Shown: positions 54,011 through 63,751 of the stretch, piece by piece
Layout: each line of letters opens with the position of its first letter
Position numbering within the stretch: position 1 is the stretch's first letter
Assembly (NCBI RefSeq): GCF_027533845.1
Contig: NZ_JAPZVN010000002.1
Span: 496,001-560,000 of the forward strand
DNA: 64,000 nucleotides
Direction of reading: 5' to 3'
Source: Streptomyces sp. RPT161
GTDB lineage: Bacteria > Actinomycetota > Actinomycetes > Streptomycetales > Streptomycetaceae
Program-made: the position numbers and the translations under genes
Notes under the pieces: model-generated
Told to the model about the DNA's origin: nothing
The model's input: only the letters and a program-made list of their open reading frames with translations
The model's database searches: none

Positions 54011-54952
54011 GTGAGCACCCTTCCCGAAACCCGCACCCTTCCGGTACCCGACGGCCTGGAGGGCGAGCGGGTGGACGCCGCGCTGGCCCGAATGTTCGGC
54101 TTCTCCCGTACGAAGGCGGCCGAGCTGGCCGCCGACGGCAAGGTACGGGTGGACGGCGCCGCGGCCGGGAAGTCGGACCGGGTGCGCGGCGGGGCCTGGC
54201 TAGAGGTCGAGATGCCCGCGCCCGCCGCGCCGGTGCGGATCGTCGCCGAGCCGGTCGAGGGCATGGAGATCGTCCACGACGACGAGGACGTCGTCGTGAT
54301 CATCAAGCCGGTCGGTGTGGCGGCCCACCCCAGCCCCGGCTGGACCGGCCCCACCGTGATCGGCGGCCTCGCCGCGGCCGGGTACCGGATCTCCACCTCG
54401 GGCGCGGCCGAGCGCCAGGGCATCGTGCACCGCCTCGATGTCGGCACCTCCGGGCTGATGGTCGTCGCCAAGTCCGAGCGCGCGTACACCCTGCTCAAGC
54501 AGCAGTTCCGGGAACGCACCGTCGACAAGCGCTACCACGCCCTGGTGCAGGGCCACCCCGATCCGCTCAGCGGCACCATCGATGCGCCGATCGGCCGCCA
54601 CCCCAACCACGACTACAAGTGGGCGATCGTCGCCGAGGGCAAGCCCAGCGTCACCCACTACGACCTGATCGAGGCGTTCCGCGCCGCCAGCCTGCTCGAC
54701 ATCAAGCTGGAGACCGGCCGCACCCACCAGATCCGGGTCCACATGTCCGCGCACCGCCACCCGTGCGTCGGCGACCTGACCTACGGCGCCGACCCGACGC
54801 TCGCCAAGCGGCTGAAGCTCACCCGGCAGTGGCTGCACGCCGTGCGCCTCGGCTTCGAGCACCCGGCCGACGGCCGCTGGGCGGAGTTCGAGGCGCCCTA
54901 CCCGGCCGACCTCCAGCACGCGCTGGACACGGTGCGGGCCGACAGCGCATGA
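54011..54952 (+). CDS. rluD: 23S rRNA pseudouridine synthase, RluD/RluA family
   Basis: A 313-residue enzyme with an N-terminal S4 RNA-binding domain (about 15-75). The RluA catalytic domain carries [19 protein letters not shown] with Asp143 as nucleophile. [13 protein letters not shown] follows near 237. GTG at 54011 with a CATACT box 7 bases upstream suggests leaderless translation. It lies after lspA, as in many actinobacteria and firmicutes. Confidence 0.94.
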   Translation: MSTLPETRTLPVPDGLEGERVDAALARMFGFSRTKAAELAADGKVRVDGAAAGKSDRVRGGAWLEVEMPAPAAPVRIVAEPVEGMEIVHDDEDVVVIIKPVGVAAHPSPGWTGPTVIGGLAAAGYRISTSGAAERQGIVHRLDVGTSGLMVVAKSERAYTLLKQQFRERTVDKRYHALVQGHPDPLSGTIDAPIGRHPNHDYKWAIVAEGKPSVTHYDLIEAFRAASLLDIKLETGRTHQIRVHMSAHRHPCVGDLTYGADPTLAKRLKLTRQWLHAVRLGFEHPADGRWAEFEAPYPADLQHALDTVRADSA

Positions 54953-55434
54953 CGGCCCCTCAGCGCTACCGGATCGCGGTGGCCGCGGAGCCTGAGCTGG
55001 AGGGCTGCTACGCGGTGCGCCGCGAGGTGTTCGTCACCGAGCAGGGCGTCCCGGAGGACGTGGAGATGGACGCCTACGACGCGCACGCGGTGCATCTGCT
55101 CGCCACCAGCCAGCCCGACGGCCGGCCCGCGGGCACCGCCCGCATCCTGCACGGCGCCGTGGCGCGCCGGAAGTACCCGACGGCGGTGGCCGACGATCTG
55201 ACGGCGGTTCTGGGGCGGCTGGCCGTTGGCAGGTCCGCCCGCGGCACCGGTCTCGGAGCCGCGCTGGTACGGGCGGTGGAGGACGAGGCGCGCCGACTCG
55301 GGCTCACCCAGGTCTACCTGGAGGCACAGACCCGCGCCCTCGGCTTCTACGAGCGGCTCGGCTACCGCGCCTACGGGCCGGAGTTCGACGAGGGCAGCGG
55401 GATCCCGCACCAGGCGATGCGCCGCACGTTGTGA
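54949..55434 (+). CDS. GNAT-family N-acetyltransferase (ElaA/YjcF-like)
   Basis: A 161-residue acetyltransferase with [17 protein letters not shown] near the N-terminus, typical of the ElaA/YjcF branch. Acetyl-CoA-binding [18 protein letters not shown] and [24 protein letters not shown] follow. The substrate is unknown. Its ATG overlaps the rluD stop as ATGA. Confidence 0.9.
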   Translation: MTAPQRYRIAVAAEPELEGCYAVRREVFVTEQGVPEDVEMDAYDAHAVHLLATSQPDGRPAGTARILHGAVARRKYPTAVADDLTAVLGRLAVGRSARGTGLGAALVRAVEDEARRLGLTQVYLEAQTRALGFYERLGYRAYGPEFDEGSGIPHQAMRRTL

Positions 55435-55534
55435 TCTCGACGCCCTGAGACAGGCTCAACATCCGGATTGTCGGTCGCACATGGCACGCTGAAAGGCACT
55501 GAAGCGAGAACTCGACTCCGGGAGCGTGCCGACC

Positions 55535-57121
55535 GTGGACCAGCTCGCCCTGCTGTTCGTCCTGCTGCTCGGGGCCATCGTGATGGTCCCGGTGGGGGAG
55601 CGGCTGGGGCTGCCGTCCCCGGTGCTGATGACCCTGTTCGGAGGCGTGCTGGCGGCACTGCCGTTCGTGCCCAACGTCGCCATCCGGCCCGGGCTGATCC
55701 TGCCGCTGGTGCTGCCGCCGCTGATCTACGCCGCCGTACAGCGCACGTCCTGGCGGCAGTTCGCCTCCAACAGGCGGCCGATCTTCCTGCTGGCGGTGGC
55801 TCTGGTCTTCGTCACCACGGCCGCCGTCGCCGCCGTCGCCCACGCGCTGGTGCCGGGGCTGCCGGTCGCCGCCGCGGTGGTGCTGGGGGCGCTGGTGGCG
55901 CCGCCGGACCCGGTGGCGGCCACCGCGGTGGCGGGGAGCCTGGGGCTGCCGCGCCGGATGGTCTCGATCCTTGAGGGCGAGGGGCTGTTCAACGACGTGA
56001 CCGCGATCGTGCTCTACCACGTGGCGGTAGCCGCCGTGGTCACCGGGACGTTCTCACTGCCGCGGGCGGCCTTCACGCTGGTGCTGTCCGCGGTGGTCGC
56101 GGTGGCGGTCGGGCTGGTGCTCGGCTGGGTGGCGAACAAGCTGATGACGCTGGTCGACGAGGCCACGCTGCAGGTGGGGCTCTCGCTGCTGGTGCCGTTC
56201 GCGAGCTACGCGCTCGCCGAGGAACTGCACGGCTCCGGCGTGCTGGCCGTGCTCACCACCGCGCTGTACCTGTCCGAGTACATGAGCGATCCCGACGACG
56301 TCACCGGCCGCCTGGCCGGGAACACGTTCTGGACGGTGGTGGACACCCTGGTCACCGGCGCCGCCTTCGGCCTCATCGGACTCGAACTGCACAACGTCTT
56401 CGGCACCGCGGCGGTGCACGCCGGGTCGCTGGTCGGCGGCGCGATCGCCGTGGTGGCCGTGGTCGTGGGGGTACGGCTGCTGTGGCTGCTGCCCGCCGCG
56501 TGGATGACCCGTCGGCTGCACCGAAGACGCGACGTGGACGAGGACATCCCGATCAACTGGCGGGAGACCGTCGTGGTGTGGTGGTCGGGCATGCGCGGGG
56601 TGGCCTCGGTGGCCCTGGCGCTCGCCGTTCCGCTGACCGTGGACAACGGTGGACCGTTCCCCGGCCGGGAGGCCATCTTGTTCGTCGCGTTCGCCGTGGT
56701 GCTGGCCACCCTGGTGGTCCAGGGCCTGACCCTGCCGTGGCTGGTCAAGCGGCTGGGGGTACGCGGTGATGTGGCCGTGGAGCGCGATCTGGAACGGGAG
56801 TTGGCGATCCGGGCGGCCAAGGCGGCCAAGCGGCGGCTGAAGGAGATCGAGGAGGTCGAGGAGCTGCCCGAGGAGATGTCGGAGGCGCTGGCCCGGCGCG
56901 CCTATGACATCGGGGCGCGGATCAGCCCGGACATGGTCGACGCCGAGAAGCGCGAGGCGGTCAGGGAGCGCGCCAAACGGCAGCAGCACATCCGCCGGGT
57001 GCAGAACGAGATGATGTCCGCGGCCCGGCACGCCGTCCTCGCGGCCCGCAGCCAACCCGGCTTCGACCCCGAGGTGGTGGACCGGGTCCTGCGCCACCTG
57101 GACGTCCGCAGCCTGCGCTGA
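55535..57121 (+). CDS. Na+/H+ antiporter, CPA1 family
   Basis: A 528-residue cation:proton antiporter with about twelve membrane spans. The conserved transport segment includes LGALVAPPDPVAATAVAGSLGLPRR and ILEGEGLFNDVTAIVLYH, with the paired Asp residues. A cytoplasmic helical tail (about 415-525) is rich in Lys, Arg and Glu. GTG at 55535 is preferred to GTG at 55526 because GGGAG (55519-55523) is 11 bases away rather than 2. Confidence 0.92.
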   Translation: MDQLALLFVLLLGAIVMVPVGERLGLPSPVLMTLFGGVLAALPFVPNVAIRPGLILPLVLPPLIYAAVQRTSWRQFASNRRPIFLLAVALVFVTTAAVAAVAHALVPGLPVAAAVVLGALVAPPDPVAATAVAGSLGLPRRMVSILEGEGLFNDVTAIVLYHVAVAAVVTGTFSLPRAAFTLVLSAVVAVAVGLVLGWVANKLMTLVDEATLQVGLSLLVPFASYALAEELHGSGVLAVLTTALYLSEYMSDPDDVTGRLAGNTFWTVVDTLVTGAAFGLIGLELHNVFGTAAVHAGSLVGGAIAVVAVVVGVRLLWLLPAAWMTRRLHRRRDVDEDIPINWRETVVVWWSGMRGVASVALALAVPLTVDNGGPFPGREAILFVAFAVVLATLVVQGLTLPWLVKRLGVRGDVAVERDLERELAIRAAKAAKRRLKEIEEVEELPEEMSEALARRAYDIGARISPDMVDAEKREAVRERAKRQQHIRRVQNEMMSAARHAVLAARSQPGFDPEVVDRVLRHLDVRSLR

Positions 57122-57195
57122 CGCTCCCGGGACACACGCGTCCGGCGGCGAGCGACCTCCACGGCGCCCCCTGGACGGCGACCGAGCCACCCGTC

Positions 57196-57240
57196 ATGAT
57201 CTTTTTCCGCCGCGACGGTGAGCAACCCGTACCTCGCGGT
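57196..57240 (+). repeat. dispersed intergenic repeat, copy D
   Basis: ATGATCTTTTTCCGCCGCGA, then CGGTGAGCAACCC. It shares the CCGCCGCGACGGTGAGCAACCC core with copies A to C; the left hairpin is missing. It lies in the 298-base gap between the antiporter and the hydrolase genes, which otherwise holds no gene. Confidence 0.6.
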
Positions 57241-57419
57241 CCGGCGGTACCGGGTGAACCGACCCGCGAGTCGGGCCCCGCACGGCGGGCACCCGGCCAA
57301 CGATGCGCACCGCCCGGCGGGCGCTCCCGCCCACAGTCACTCCGCCGGGCAGGCGCCTGGCACGATGGGGTGGGTGCTGGCACCAACCCCGACCGCACGA
57401 CACGAGAAAGAGGGCCGCG

Positions 57420-57998
57420 TTGGCCGCCGCTGAGACGATCGTCCTGTTCCACTCCACGTACGGGCTGCGGCCCGCCGTCCACACGGCCGCCGACCGGCTG
57501 CGCGCCGCCGGGCACGAGGTGGTGGTCCCCGACCTGTTCGACGGCAGGACCGCCGACAACGTCACCGACGGTCTGGCGATCAAGGACGAGATCGGTCACG
57601 AGGAACTGCTCAGGCGCGCCGTCACCGCCGCCGCGCCGCACTCCCAGCGCGGCGTCGTCTACGCGGGCCTCTCGCTCGGCGGAGCCATCGCGCAGAACCT
57701 GGCGCTGGCCGACGAGAAGGCCAGGGGCTTGCTGCTGCTGCACGGGACCTCGGACATCGCGGACGACGCCGCGACCGACATCCCGGTACAGCTGCACGTC
57801 GCGGAGCCGGACCCGTTCGAGCCCGACGACTGGCTGAACGCCTGGTACCTGCGGATGCGGCGGGCCGGAGCCGATGTGGAGGTGCACCGCTACCGCGGCG
57901 CGGGCCACCTGTACACCGACCCCGACCTTCCCGACTGGGACGAGGAGGCCGCGGAGCGCACCTGGTCCACGGCCCTGTCCTTCCTCGCCGAGCTGTAG
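57420..57998 (+). CDS. dienelactone-hydrolase-family protein
   Basis: A 192-residue alpha/beta hydrolase. The nucleophile elbow is GLSLGG with Ser85, whereas true dienelactone hydrolase has Cys. His163 in GAGHLYTD and an Asp in EPDPFEPDDW (131 or 136) complete the triad. The start is taken as TTG at 57420, which has AGAGGG upstream and gives the family length. The in-frame ATG at 57303 would add 39 residues that overlap repeat-rich DNA. Substrate unknown. Confidence 0.85.
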   Translation: MAAAETIVLFHSTYGLRPAVHTAADRLRAAGHEVVVPDLFDGRTADNVTDGLAIKDEIGHEELLRRAVTAAAPHSQRGVVYAGLSLGGAIAQNLALADEKARGLLLLHGTSDIADDAATDIPVQLHVAEPDPFEPDDWLNAWYLRMRRAGADVEVHRYRGAGHLYTDPDLPDWDEEAAERTWSTALSFLAEL

Positions 57999-58005
57999 CC
58001 GGCCG

Positions 58006-58812
58006 CTACTTCTTGGGGCCGAGCGCCTTGTCGAAGGCCGCCGCCAACTGGGCCGGGGTGATGACCCCGGTCTGCGGGAAGTTGCTACCGGCCACCGGCA
58101 GGTCCTTGCCGTCGAGCTTGGCGGTCGGGGTGGCCTGCACGCCGCTGCTGTTGAACGAGTCGGACATCTTCTGCGCCCACGCGTCGTACGTGCCGTCCTT
58201 GACCGCCTTCTGGAAGGCGGCGTTGCCCTTCAGCTCCGGTACCTGGTCGGAGATCTTGAACAGGTAGCTGTTGTCGCTGAACTTGTCCTGCGTCTCGTCA
58301 GGGTGGTTGGCCTGGGAGTACAGCGCGGTGTGGAACTTGATGAACGCGTCCGGGCTCACGTTCAGCGCGGCGCCCAGGGCGCTGAGCGCGTGCATGGAGC
58401 CGCTGCCGCCGTCGTTCTTGTCGATGAAGGTGCCGAAGGTGTACTGGATCTTGTACCGGCTGTCCTGCGCCCCCTGGAGCACGTCCTTGCCGTCCGCCTG
58501 CTCGAACATCGCGCAGACCGGGCAGCGCGGGTCCTCGTACAGGCTCAGGGTGTGCGCGGCGTTCTTGTTGCCGTAGACCACCGTGGTGCCGTTCGGCCCC
58601 GAGGTGTTGGCAGGCAGCACCAGCGGCTTGCTGGAGCCGCCGGACTGCGACACGGCCACGGCGACACCGCCCGCTATCGCCAGGGCGGCGACGATCGCGC
58701 CGCCCGCGATGAGCTGGCGGCGCAGCTTGTCCCGCTTCGCCTGCCGCTCACGCTCGGCCTTGAGCCGCTCACGCGCCGACGCCTTGTTCTCCCAGGAGTT
58801 CTTGCTGCTCAT
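58006..58812 (-). CDS. membrane-anchored DsbA-like thiol oxidoreductase
   Basis: A 268-residue protein with a Lys/Arg-rich cytoplasmic N-terminus (1-33), one span (about 34-55) and an exterior thioredoxin-fold domain with Cys97-Pro-Val-Cys100. ATPTAKLDG supplies the cis-proline loop. It resembles the actinobacterial DsbA/MdbA-like enzymes that form disulfides outside the membrane. The membrane protein gene upstream on the same strand is 85 bases away. Confidence 0.9.
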   Translation of the reverse strand: MSSKNSWENKASARERLKAERERQAKRDKLRRQLIAGGAIVAALAIAGGVAVAVSQSGGSSKPLVLPANTSGPNGTTVVYGNKNAAHTLSLYEDPRCPVCAMFEQADGKDVLQGAQDSRYKIQYTFGTFIDKNDGGSGSMHALSALGAALNVSPDAFIKFHTALYSQANHPDETQDKFSDNSYLFKISDQVPELKGNAAFQKAVKDGTYDAWAQKMSDSFNSSGVQATPTAKLDGKDLPVAGSNFPQTGVITPAQLAAAFDKALGPKK

Positions 58813-58897
58813 GATTGGTCCGCTTCTCCGTCACGGTGGTGGATGTACGTGGATGCGCGTAGGTACGCGGCCCGGTGTGGCGGCTCGACGGCAGGCG

Positions 58898-59569
58898 TCA
58901 GGCCGCGACCGGGCACGGCGGACCACGCCGTACGACGGAGTGCAGCAGTAGCGGGGAGGTTGGCGCGGCCGAGCGCGTCTCGGGCCGCCGCGCCCGCGGC
59001 CGGTCCGGTACCGCGGCGTACGCGCACAGCACCGCGGCGGCGCGGGCCAGCGGGCGGAACGCGAACGAGGCGGTGGCGCGCAGCAGTTGGCGCAGCGCCG
59101 CCTCGCCGCGGCGCAGCCACCAGGAGGCGAGCAGCCCCACGGTGACGTGGGCGGCCAGTAGCAGCCAGGGCACCGCCGGGTCGGCGACCGGTACGGCACC
59201 GGCCAGCGGGGTGCCCACCCGGCCGCCGTCGCAGATCACATCGGCCCCGAAGGACCGCAGCGCTCCGGTGACCGGGCCGCCGTTCGGTCCGTAGCAGGTG
59301 TGCTGGCCGGTGGTGAACACCGTGTCGGCGGCCAGTTCCAGCGGCACCAGCAGCGTGGCGATCGGCCAGAAGCCGCGCTCCCGTCCGGCGAGCGCGTAGG
59401 CCAGCGCGAACATGCCCAGGAAGGCGAACGCCACCGTGGCCAACGGCAGCGGCTGGCGGGAGAGCAGTACGTGCGAGGTGGTGGAGAGGGTGACGCACAG
59501 CGCGGCGAACAGCGCCGCGCGTGCCGCCCTGAAGGGCGCGGTTCTCTCCATGAAGGCAGAGTGTGCCAT
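58898..59569 (-). CDS. multispanning membrane protein of unknown function
   Basis: A 223-residue protein with four or five membrane spans. Spans 1 to 3 lie near residues 15-80 (AARAALFAALCVTLSTTSHVLL, ATVAFAFLGMFALAYALA, ATLLVPLELAADTVF). A loop with HTCYGPNGG and DVICDGG contributes two cysteines. A further span follows (VPWLLLAAHVTVGLLASWW). The C-terminus is Arg-rich. GGAG is 4 bases before the ATG at 59569. It is not a recognisable VKOR, the usual redox partner of DsbA in actinobacteria, despite its position next to the DsbA-like gene. Confidence 0.7.
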   Translation of the reverse strand: MAHSAFMERTAPFRAARAALFAALCVTLSTTSHVLLSRQPLPLATVAFAFLGMFALAYALAGRERGFWPIATLLVPLELAADTVFTTGQHTCYGPNGGPVTGALRSFGADVICDGGRVGTPLAGAVPVADPAVPWLLLAAHVTVGLLASWWLRRGEAALRQLLRATASFAFRPLARAAAVLCAYAAVPDRPRARRPETRSAAPTSPLLLHSVVRRGPPCPVAA

Positions 59570-59686
59570 GGAACTCCGTATGCGGCGCCTAAAGGTCCCG
59601 CAACGATCTGGACGGGCCCGGGCTGTCACTGCCGCGGACTAGACTTTCCACCTCGCCGAAAGCTCCCACCGGAGGTGTCCCGCACC

Positions 59687-62600
59687 GTGGCCAAGACCTT
59701 CACGCACCTGCATGTGCACACGCAGTACTCGCTGCTGGACGGTGCGGCGCGACTGAAGGACATGTTCAAGGCGTGTCAGGAGATGGGCATGACGCACATC
59801 GCCATGACCGACCACGGCAACCTGCACGGTGCGTACGACTTCTACCAGCAGGCGACGGGCGCCGGGATCACCCCGATCATCGGCATCGAGGCGTATGTGG
59901 CGCCCGAGTCGCGGCGCAACAAGCGCAAGATCCAGTGGGGCCAGCCGCACCAGAAGCGCGATGACGTCTCCGGTTCCGGTGGTTACACCCACAAGACGAT
60001 CTGGGCGGCCAACAAGACCGGTCTGCACAACCTGTTCCGGCTCTCCTCGGACGCGTACGCCGAGGGCTGGCTGCAGAAGTGGCCGCGGATGGACAAGGAG
60101 ACCATCGCCCAGTGGTCTGAGGGGCTGATCGCGTCCACCGGCTGCCCGTCCGGCGAGGTGCAGACCCGGCTGCGGCTCGGGCAGTTCGACGAGGCGCTCA
60201 AGGCCGCCGCTGAATACCAGGAGATCTTCGGCAAGGAGCGGTACTTCCTGGAGTTGATGGACCACGGCATCGAGATCGAGCGCCGGGTCCGCGACGGGCT
60301 GCTGGAGATCGGCAAGAAGCTCGGCATCCGCCCGATCGTCACCAACGACTCGCACTACACGTACGCGCACGAGGCCGACGCGCACGACGCGCTGCTGTGC
60401 ATCCAGACCGGCAAGAACCTCACCGACCCCGACCGCTTCAAGTTCGACGGCACCGGCTACTACCTGAAGACGGCGGACGAGATGTACGCCATCGACTCCT
60501 CTGACGCCTGGCAGGAGGGCTGCGCCAACACCCTGCTGGTCGCCGAGCAGGTGGACACGACCGGCTGGTTCGAGAAGCGCGACCTGATGCCGCGGTTCGA
60601 CGTGCCCGAGGGGTACACCGAGGTCACCTGGTTCCGCGAGGAGGTCAAGCGGGGCATGGCCCGCCGCTACCCCGGCGGAGTTCCCGAGGACCGGCAGAAG
60701 CAGGCCGAGTACGAGATGGACATCATCATCCAGATGGGGTTCCCGGGGTACTTCCTGGTCGTCGCCGACTTCATCATGTGGGCCAAGAACAACGGCATCG
60801 CGGTGGGCCCCGGCCGTGGTTCCGCGGCCGGTTCGATCGTGGCCTACGCGATGGGCATCACCGACCTCGACCCGATCGACCACGGTCTGATCTTCGAGCG
60901 GTTTCTCAACCCCGAGCGCGTCTCCATGCCCGATGTCGACATCGACTTCGACGAACGTCGGCGCGCCGAGGTGATTCGCTACGTCACCGAGAAGTACGGC
61001 GCGGACAAGGTGGCGATGATCGGCACCTACGGCACCATCAAGGCGAAGAACGCCATCAAGGACTCCGCGCGGGTGCTGGGCTACCCGTACGCGATGGGCG
61101 ACCGGATCACCAAGGCGATGCCCGCCGACGTGCTCGGCAAGGGCATCCCGCTGTCCGGCATCCTCGACCCGCAGCACCCGCGCTACGGCGAGGCGGGCGA
61201 GGTCCGGGGAATGTACGAGAACGAGCCGGACGTGAAGAAGGTGATCGACACCGCCCGCGGCGTCGAGGGCCTGGTCCGGCAGATGGGTGTGCACGCGGCG
61301 GGCGTGATCATGTCCAGCGAGACCATCACCGAACACGTTCCGGTCTGGGTCCGCGCCTCTGACGGCGTCACCATCACGCAGTGGGACTACCCCACCTGTG
61401 AGTCGCTCGGCCTGCTGAAGATGGACTTCCTGGGCCTGCGAAACCTGACGATCATGGATGACGCGGTCAAGCTGGTCAAGGCCAACAAGGGCATCGACAT
61501 CGAGTTGCTCTCCCTGCCGTTGGACGACCCCAAGACCTACGAACTGCTGTGCCGCGGTGACACGTTGGGCGTCTTCCAGTTCGACGGCGGGCCGATGCGT
61601 TCGCTGCTGCGGATGATGAAGCCGGACAACTTCGAGGACATTTCCGCCGTTTCGGCCCTGTACCGGCCGGGCCCGATGGGCATGAACTCGCACATCAACT
61701 ACGCGCTGCGGAAGAACGGCCAGCAGGAGATCACTCCGATCCACCCGGAGTTGGAGGAGCCCCTCAAGGAGGTCCTCGACATCACCTACGGCCTGATCGT
61801 GTACCAGGAGCAGGTGCAGAAGGCCGCCCAGGTGCTCGCCGGCTACACGCTGGGCCAAGCCGACCTGCTGCGCCGGGCGATGGGCAAGAAGAAGCAGGAG
61901 GTCCTGGACAAGGAGTTCGTGCCCTTCCAGGCGGGCATGCGCGAACGCGGCTTCTCCGACGAGGCGATCCAGGCGGTGTGGGACGTACTCGTCCCGTTCG
62001 CCGGATACGCGTTCAACAAGGCGCACTCCTCCGCGTACGGGCTGGTCACCTACTGGACCGCGTATCTGAAGGCCAACTACCCGGCCGAGTACATGTCCGC
62101 GCTGCTCACCTCGGTGCGCGACGACAAGGACAAGTCGGCGGTCTACCTCAACGAGTGCCGCCGCATGGGTATCAAGGTGCTCCCGCCGAACGTCAATGAG
62201 TCGGACGCGAACTTCACCGCCCAGGGTGATGACACGATCCTGTTCGGCCTCACCGCGGTGCGCAACGTGGGCCAGAACGTCGTGGATTCGATCATCCGCT
62301 GCCGCAAGGCCAAGGGGAAGTACACCACTTTCCCCGACTTCCTGGACAAGGTCGAGGCGGTGGTGTGCAACAAGCGGACCGTCGAATCGCTGATCAAGGC
62401 GGGCGCGTTCGACGAGATGGGGCACACCCGGCGCGGCCTGACCGAGCACTACGAAGCGATGATCGACAACGTGGTGCAGGTCAAGCGCAAGGAGGCCGAG
62501 GGCCAGTTCGACCTCTTCGGCGGCATGGGCGACGACGACAAGGACGAGCCCGGTTTCGGGCTCGACGTCACCTTCTCCGACATCGAGTGGGACAAGGCGT

Positions 62601-63235
62601 ATCTGCTCGCCCAGGAGCGCGAGATGCTCGGCCTGTACGTATCGGACCACCCGCTGTTCGGCATCGAGCACGTCCTCAACGACAAGACCGACGCCGCCAT
62701 CGCCCAGCTGACCGGCGGTGACTACGCCGACGGCGCGATCGTCACCATCGGCGGCATCATCTCCGGCCTGCAGCGGAAGATGACCAAGCAGGGCAACGCC
62801 TGGGCGATCGCCACCGTCGAGGACCTGGCCGGTTCCATCGACTGCATGTTCTTCCCGGCCACCTACCAGCTGGTGTCCACCCAGCTGGTCGAGGACGCGG
62901 TGGTCTTCGTCAAGGGCCGCCTCGACAAGCGCGAGGACGTGCCCCGGCTGGTGGCGATGGAGCTCCAGGTCCCCGACCTGTCGGAGGCCTCCGCCAACGC
63001 CCCGGTGACCATCTCCATCCCCACCGTCAAGGTCACCCCGCCCCTGGTCGCCCGCCTCGGCGAGGTGCTGGACAGCCACCGGGGCAACACCGAGGTGCGA
63101 GTGCGGCTCCAAGGCGCCCGCAAGACCACCGTGCTGCGCCTGGACCGGCACCGGGTCGCCCCCGACCCGGCCCTGTTCGGTGACCTCAAGGCGCTGCTCG
63201 GCCCGGCCTGCCTGGGCGCCTCACAAGCCGGCTGA
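59687..63235 (+). CDS. dnaE: DNA polymerase III alpha subunit
   Basis: The replicative polymerase of 1182 residues. It has the N-terminal PHP domain (HLHVHTQYSLLDGAARLKDM), the palm with catalytic Asp416 and Asp418 in PDVDIDFDERRR, and the thumb and fingers. The tandem HhH and an OB domain near the end (VTIGGIISGLQRKMTKQGNAWA) follow. GTG at 59687 has GGAGG 11 bases upstream and gives the normal DnaE length. An 1170-residue antisense frame across the gene is a GC-bias shadow. Confidence 0.98.
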   Translation: MAKTFTHLHVHTQYSLLDGAARLKDMFKACQEMGMTHIAMTDHGNLHGAYDFYQQATGAGITPIIGIEAYVAPESRRNKRKIQWGQPHQKRDDVSGSGGYTHKTIWAANKTGLHNLFRLSSDAYAEGWLQKWPRMDKETIAQWSEGLIASTGCPSGEVQTRLRLGQFDEALKAAAEYQEIFGKERYFLELMDHGIEIERRVRDGLLEIGKKLGIRPIVTNDSHYTYAHEADAHDALLCIQTGKNLTDPDRFKFDGTGYYLKTADEMYAIDSSDAWQEGCANTLLVAEQVDTTGWFEKRDLMPRFDVPEGYTEVTWFREEVKRGMARRYPGGVPEDRQKQAEYEMDIIIQMGFPGYFLVVADFIMWAKNNGIAVGPGRGSAAGSIVAYAMGITDLDPIDHGLIFERFLNPERVSMPDVDIDFDERRRAEVIRYVTEKYGADKVAMIGTYGTIKAKNAIKDSARVLGYPYAMGDRITKAMPADVLGKGIPLSGILDPQHPRYGEAGEVRGMYENEPDVKKVIDTARGVEGLVRQMGVHAAGVIMSSETITEHVPVWVRASDGVTITQWDYPTCESLGLLKMDFLGLRNLTIMDDAVKLVKANKGIDIELLSLPLDDPKTYELLCRGDTLGVFQFDGGPMRSLLRMMKPDNFEDISAVSALYRPGPMGMNSHINYALRKNGQQEITPIHPELEEPLKEVLDITYGLIVYQEQVQKAAQVLAGYTLGQADLLRRAMGKKKQEVLDKEFVPFQAGMRERGFSDEAIQAVWDVLVPFAGYAFNKAHSSAYGLVTYWTAYLKANYPAEYMSALLTSVRDDKDKSAVYLNECRRMGIKVLPPNVNESDANFTAQGDDTILFGLTAVRNVGQNVVDSIIRCRKAKGKYTTFPDFLDKVEAVVCNKRTVESLIKAGAFDEMGHTRRGLTEHYEAMIDNVVQVKRKEAEGQFDLFGGMGDDDKDEPGFGLDVTFSDIEWDKAYLLAQEREMLGLYVSDHPLFGIEHVLNDKTDAAIAQLTGGDYADGAIVTIGGIISGLQRKMTKQGNAWAIATVEDLAGSIDCMFFPATYQLVSTQLVEDAVVFVKGRLDKREDVPRLVAMELQVPDLSEASANAPVTISIPTVKVTPPLVARLGEVLDSHRGNTEVRVRLQGARKTTVLRLDRHRVAPDPALFGDLKALLGPACLGASQAG

Positions 63236-63247
63236 CGCTCTCGGAAA

Positions 63248-63278
63248 GAGGGGCGCACCCCGTGCGGGTGCGCCCCTC
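63248..63278. terminator. terminator between dnaE and the small basic protein gene
   Basis: A 13-bp perfect stem GAGGGGCGCACCC / GGGTGCGCCCCTC with a 5-base loop between convergent genes. Confidence 0.85.
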
Positions 63279-63310
63279 AACGCGTGTGCGGCACCGGCCG
63301 GTTGACCGGC

Positions 63311-63484
63311 TCAGTTGTGACCGAAGCGCTTCTGCCGCCCCTTGCGCGCCATCGACATGGCCGTCAGGTCATCCCGGTGCGCTTCCAGGGAGACGTTCTT
63401 CGCGTCTTCCGCGCTGCGCTCGGCCGCGCTGCGGCTGCTCTCCGGCTGTCGGGCCGGCTTCTTGGTGTCCTTGTTCTTGGCCAC
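63311..63484 (-). CDS. 57-residue basic hydrophilic protein
   Basis: GTG at 63484 with ACAGGAGG 7 bases upstream opens a frame that starts MAKNKDTKKPARQPESSRSA and ends ARKGRQKRFGHN. It is very hydrophilic, with basic ends and an Ala/Glu/Ser middle, and has no membrane segment or known domain. The good ribosome site and its place just after a terminator support a real gene. Function unknown; disordered or nucleic-acid binding is a guess. Confidence 0.65.
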   Translation of the reverse strand: MAKNKDTKKPARQPESSRSAAERSAEDAKNVSLEAHRDDLTAMSMARKGRQKRFGHN

Positions 63485-63751
63485 GATCGTGCCTCCTGTG
63501 AGGATCCCGGACGACGGCCCGAGATGCGTGGGCGGCCCCGAGACGGCCCCCGGGACGGCTTCCCGGTGCGAACACAGACTTGCACGGGGGAACGGAAGTC
63601 GCATTTCGGGCGTTTGTCGGAGGGAAGGAAGGCCTCAATCCGGTATCCGCCACGCCGATGATCGAGTTCCGGCTCATATCCCAGGCGAGGTCGGGCAGAC
63701 TCAAGGCAACCTCGTGCCGGGGGCGACCTGATGTGGAAAAGAGGGTGGAAC
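63485..63751. other. gap between divergent small-protein and NYN genes
   Basis: 267 bases. No gene or clear promoter is recognised. Confidence 0.3.

Noticed and set aside
59639-63151. An 1170-codon open frame antisense to dnaE
   Set aside because: In high-GC DNA the antisense frame of a strong gene often stays open. The translation is His/Val/Gly/Leu-biased shadow sequence with no domain.
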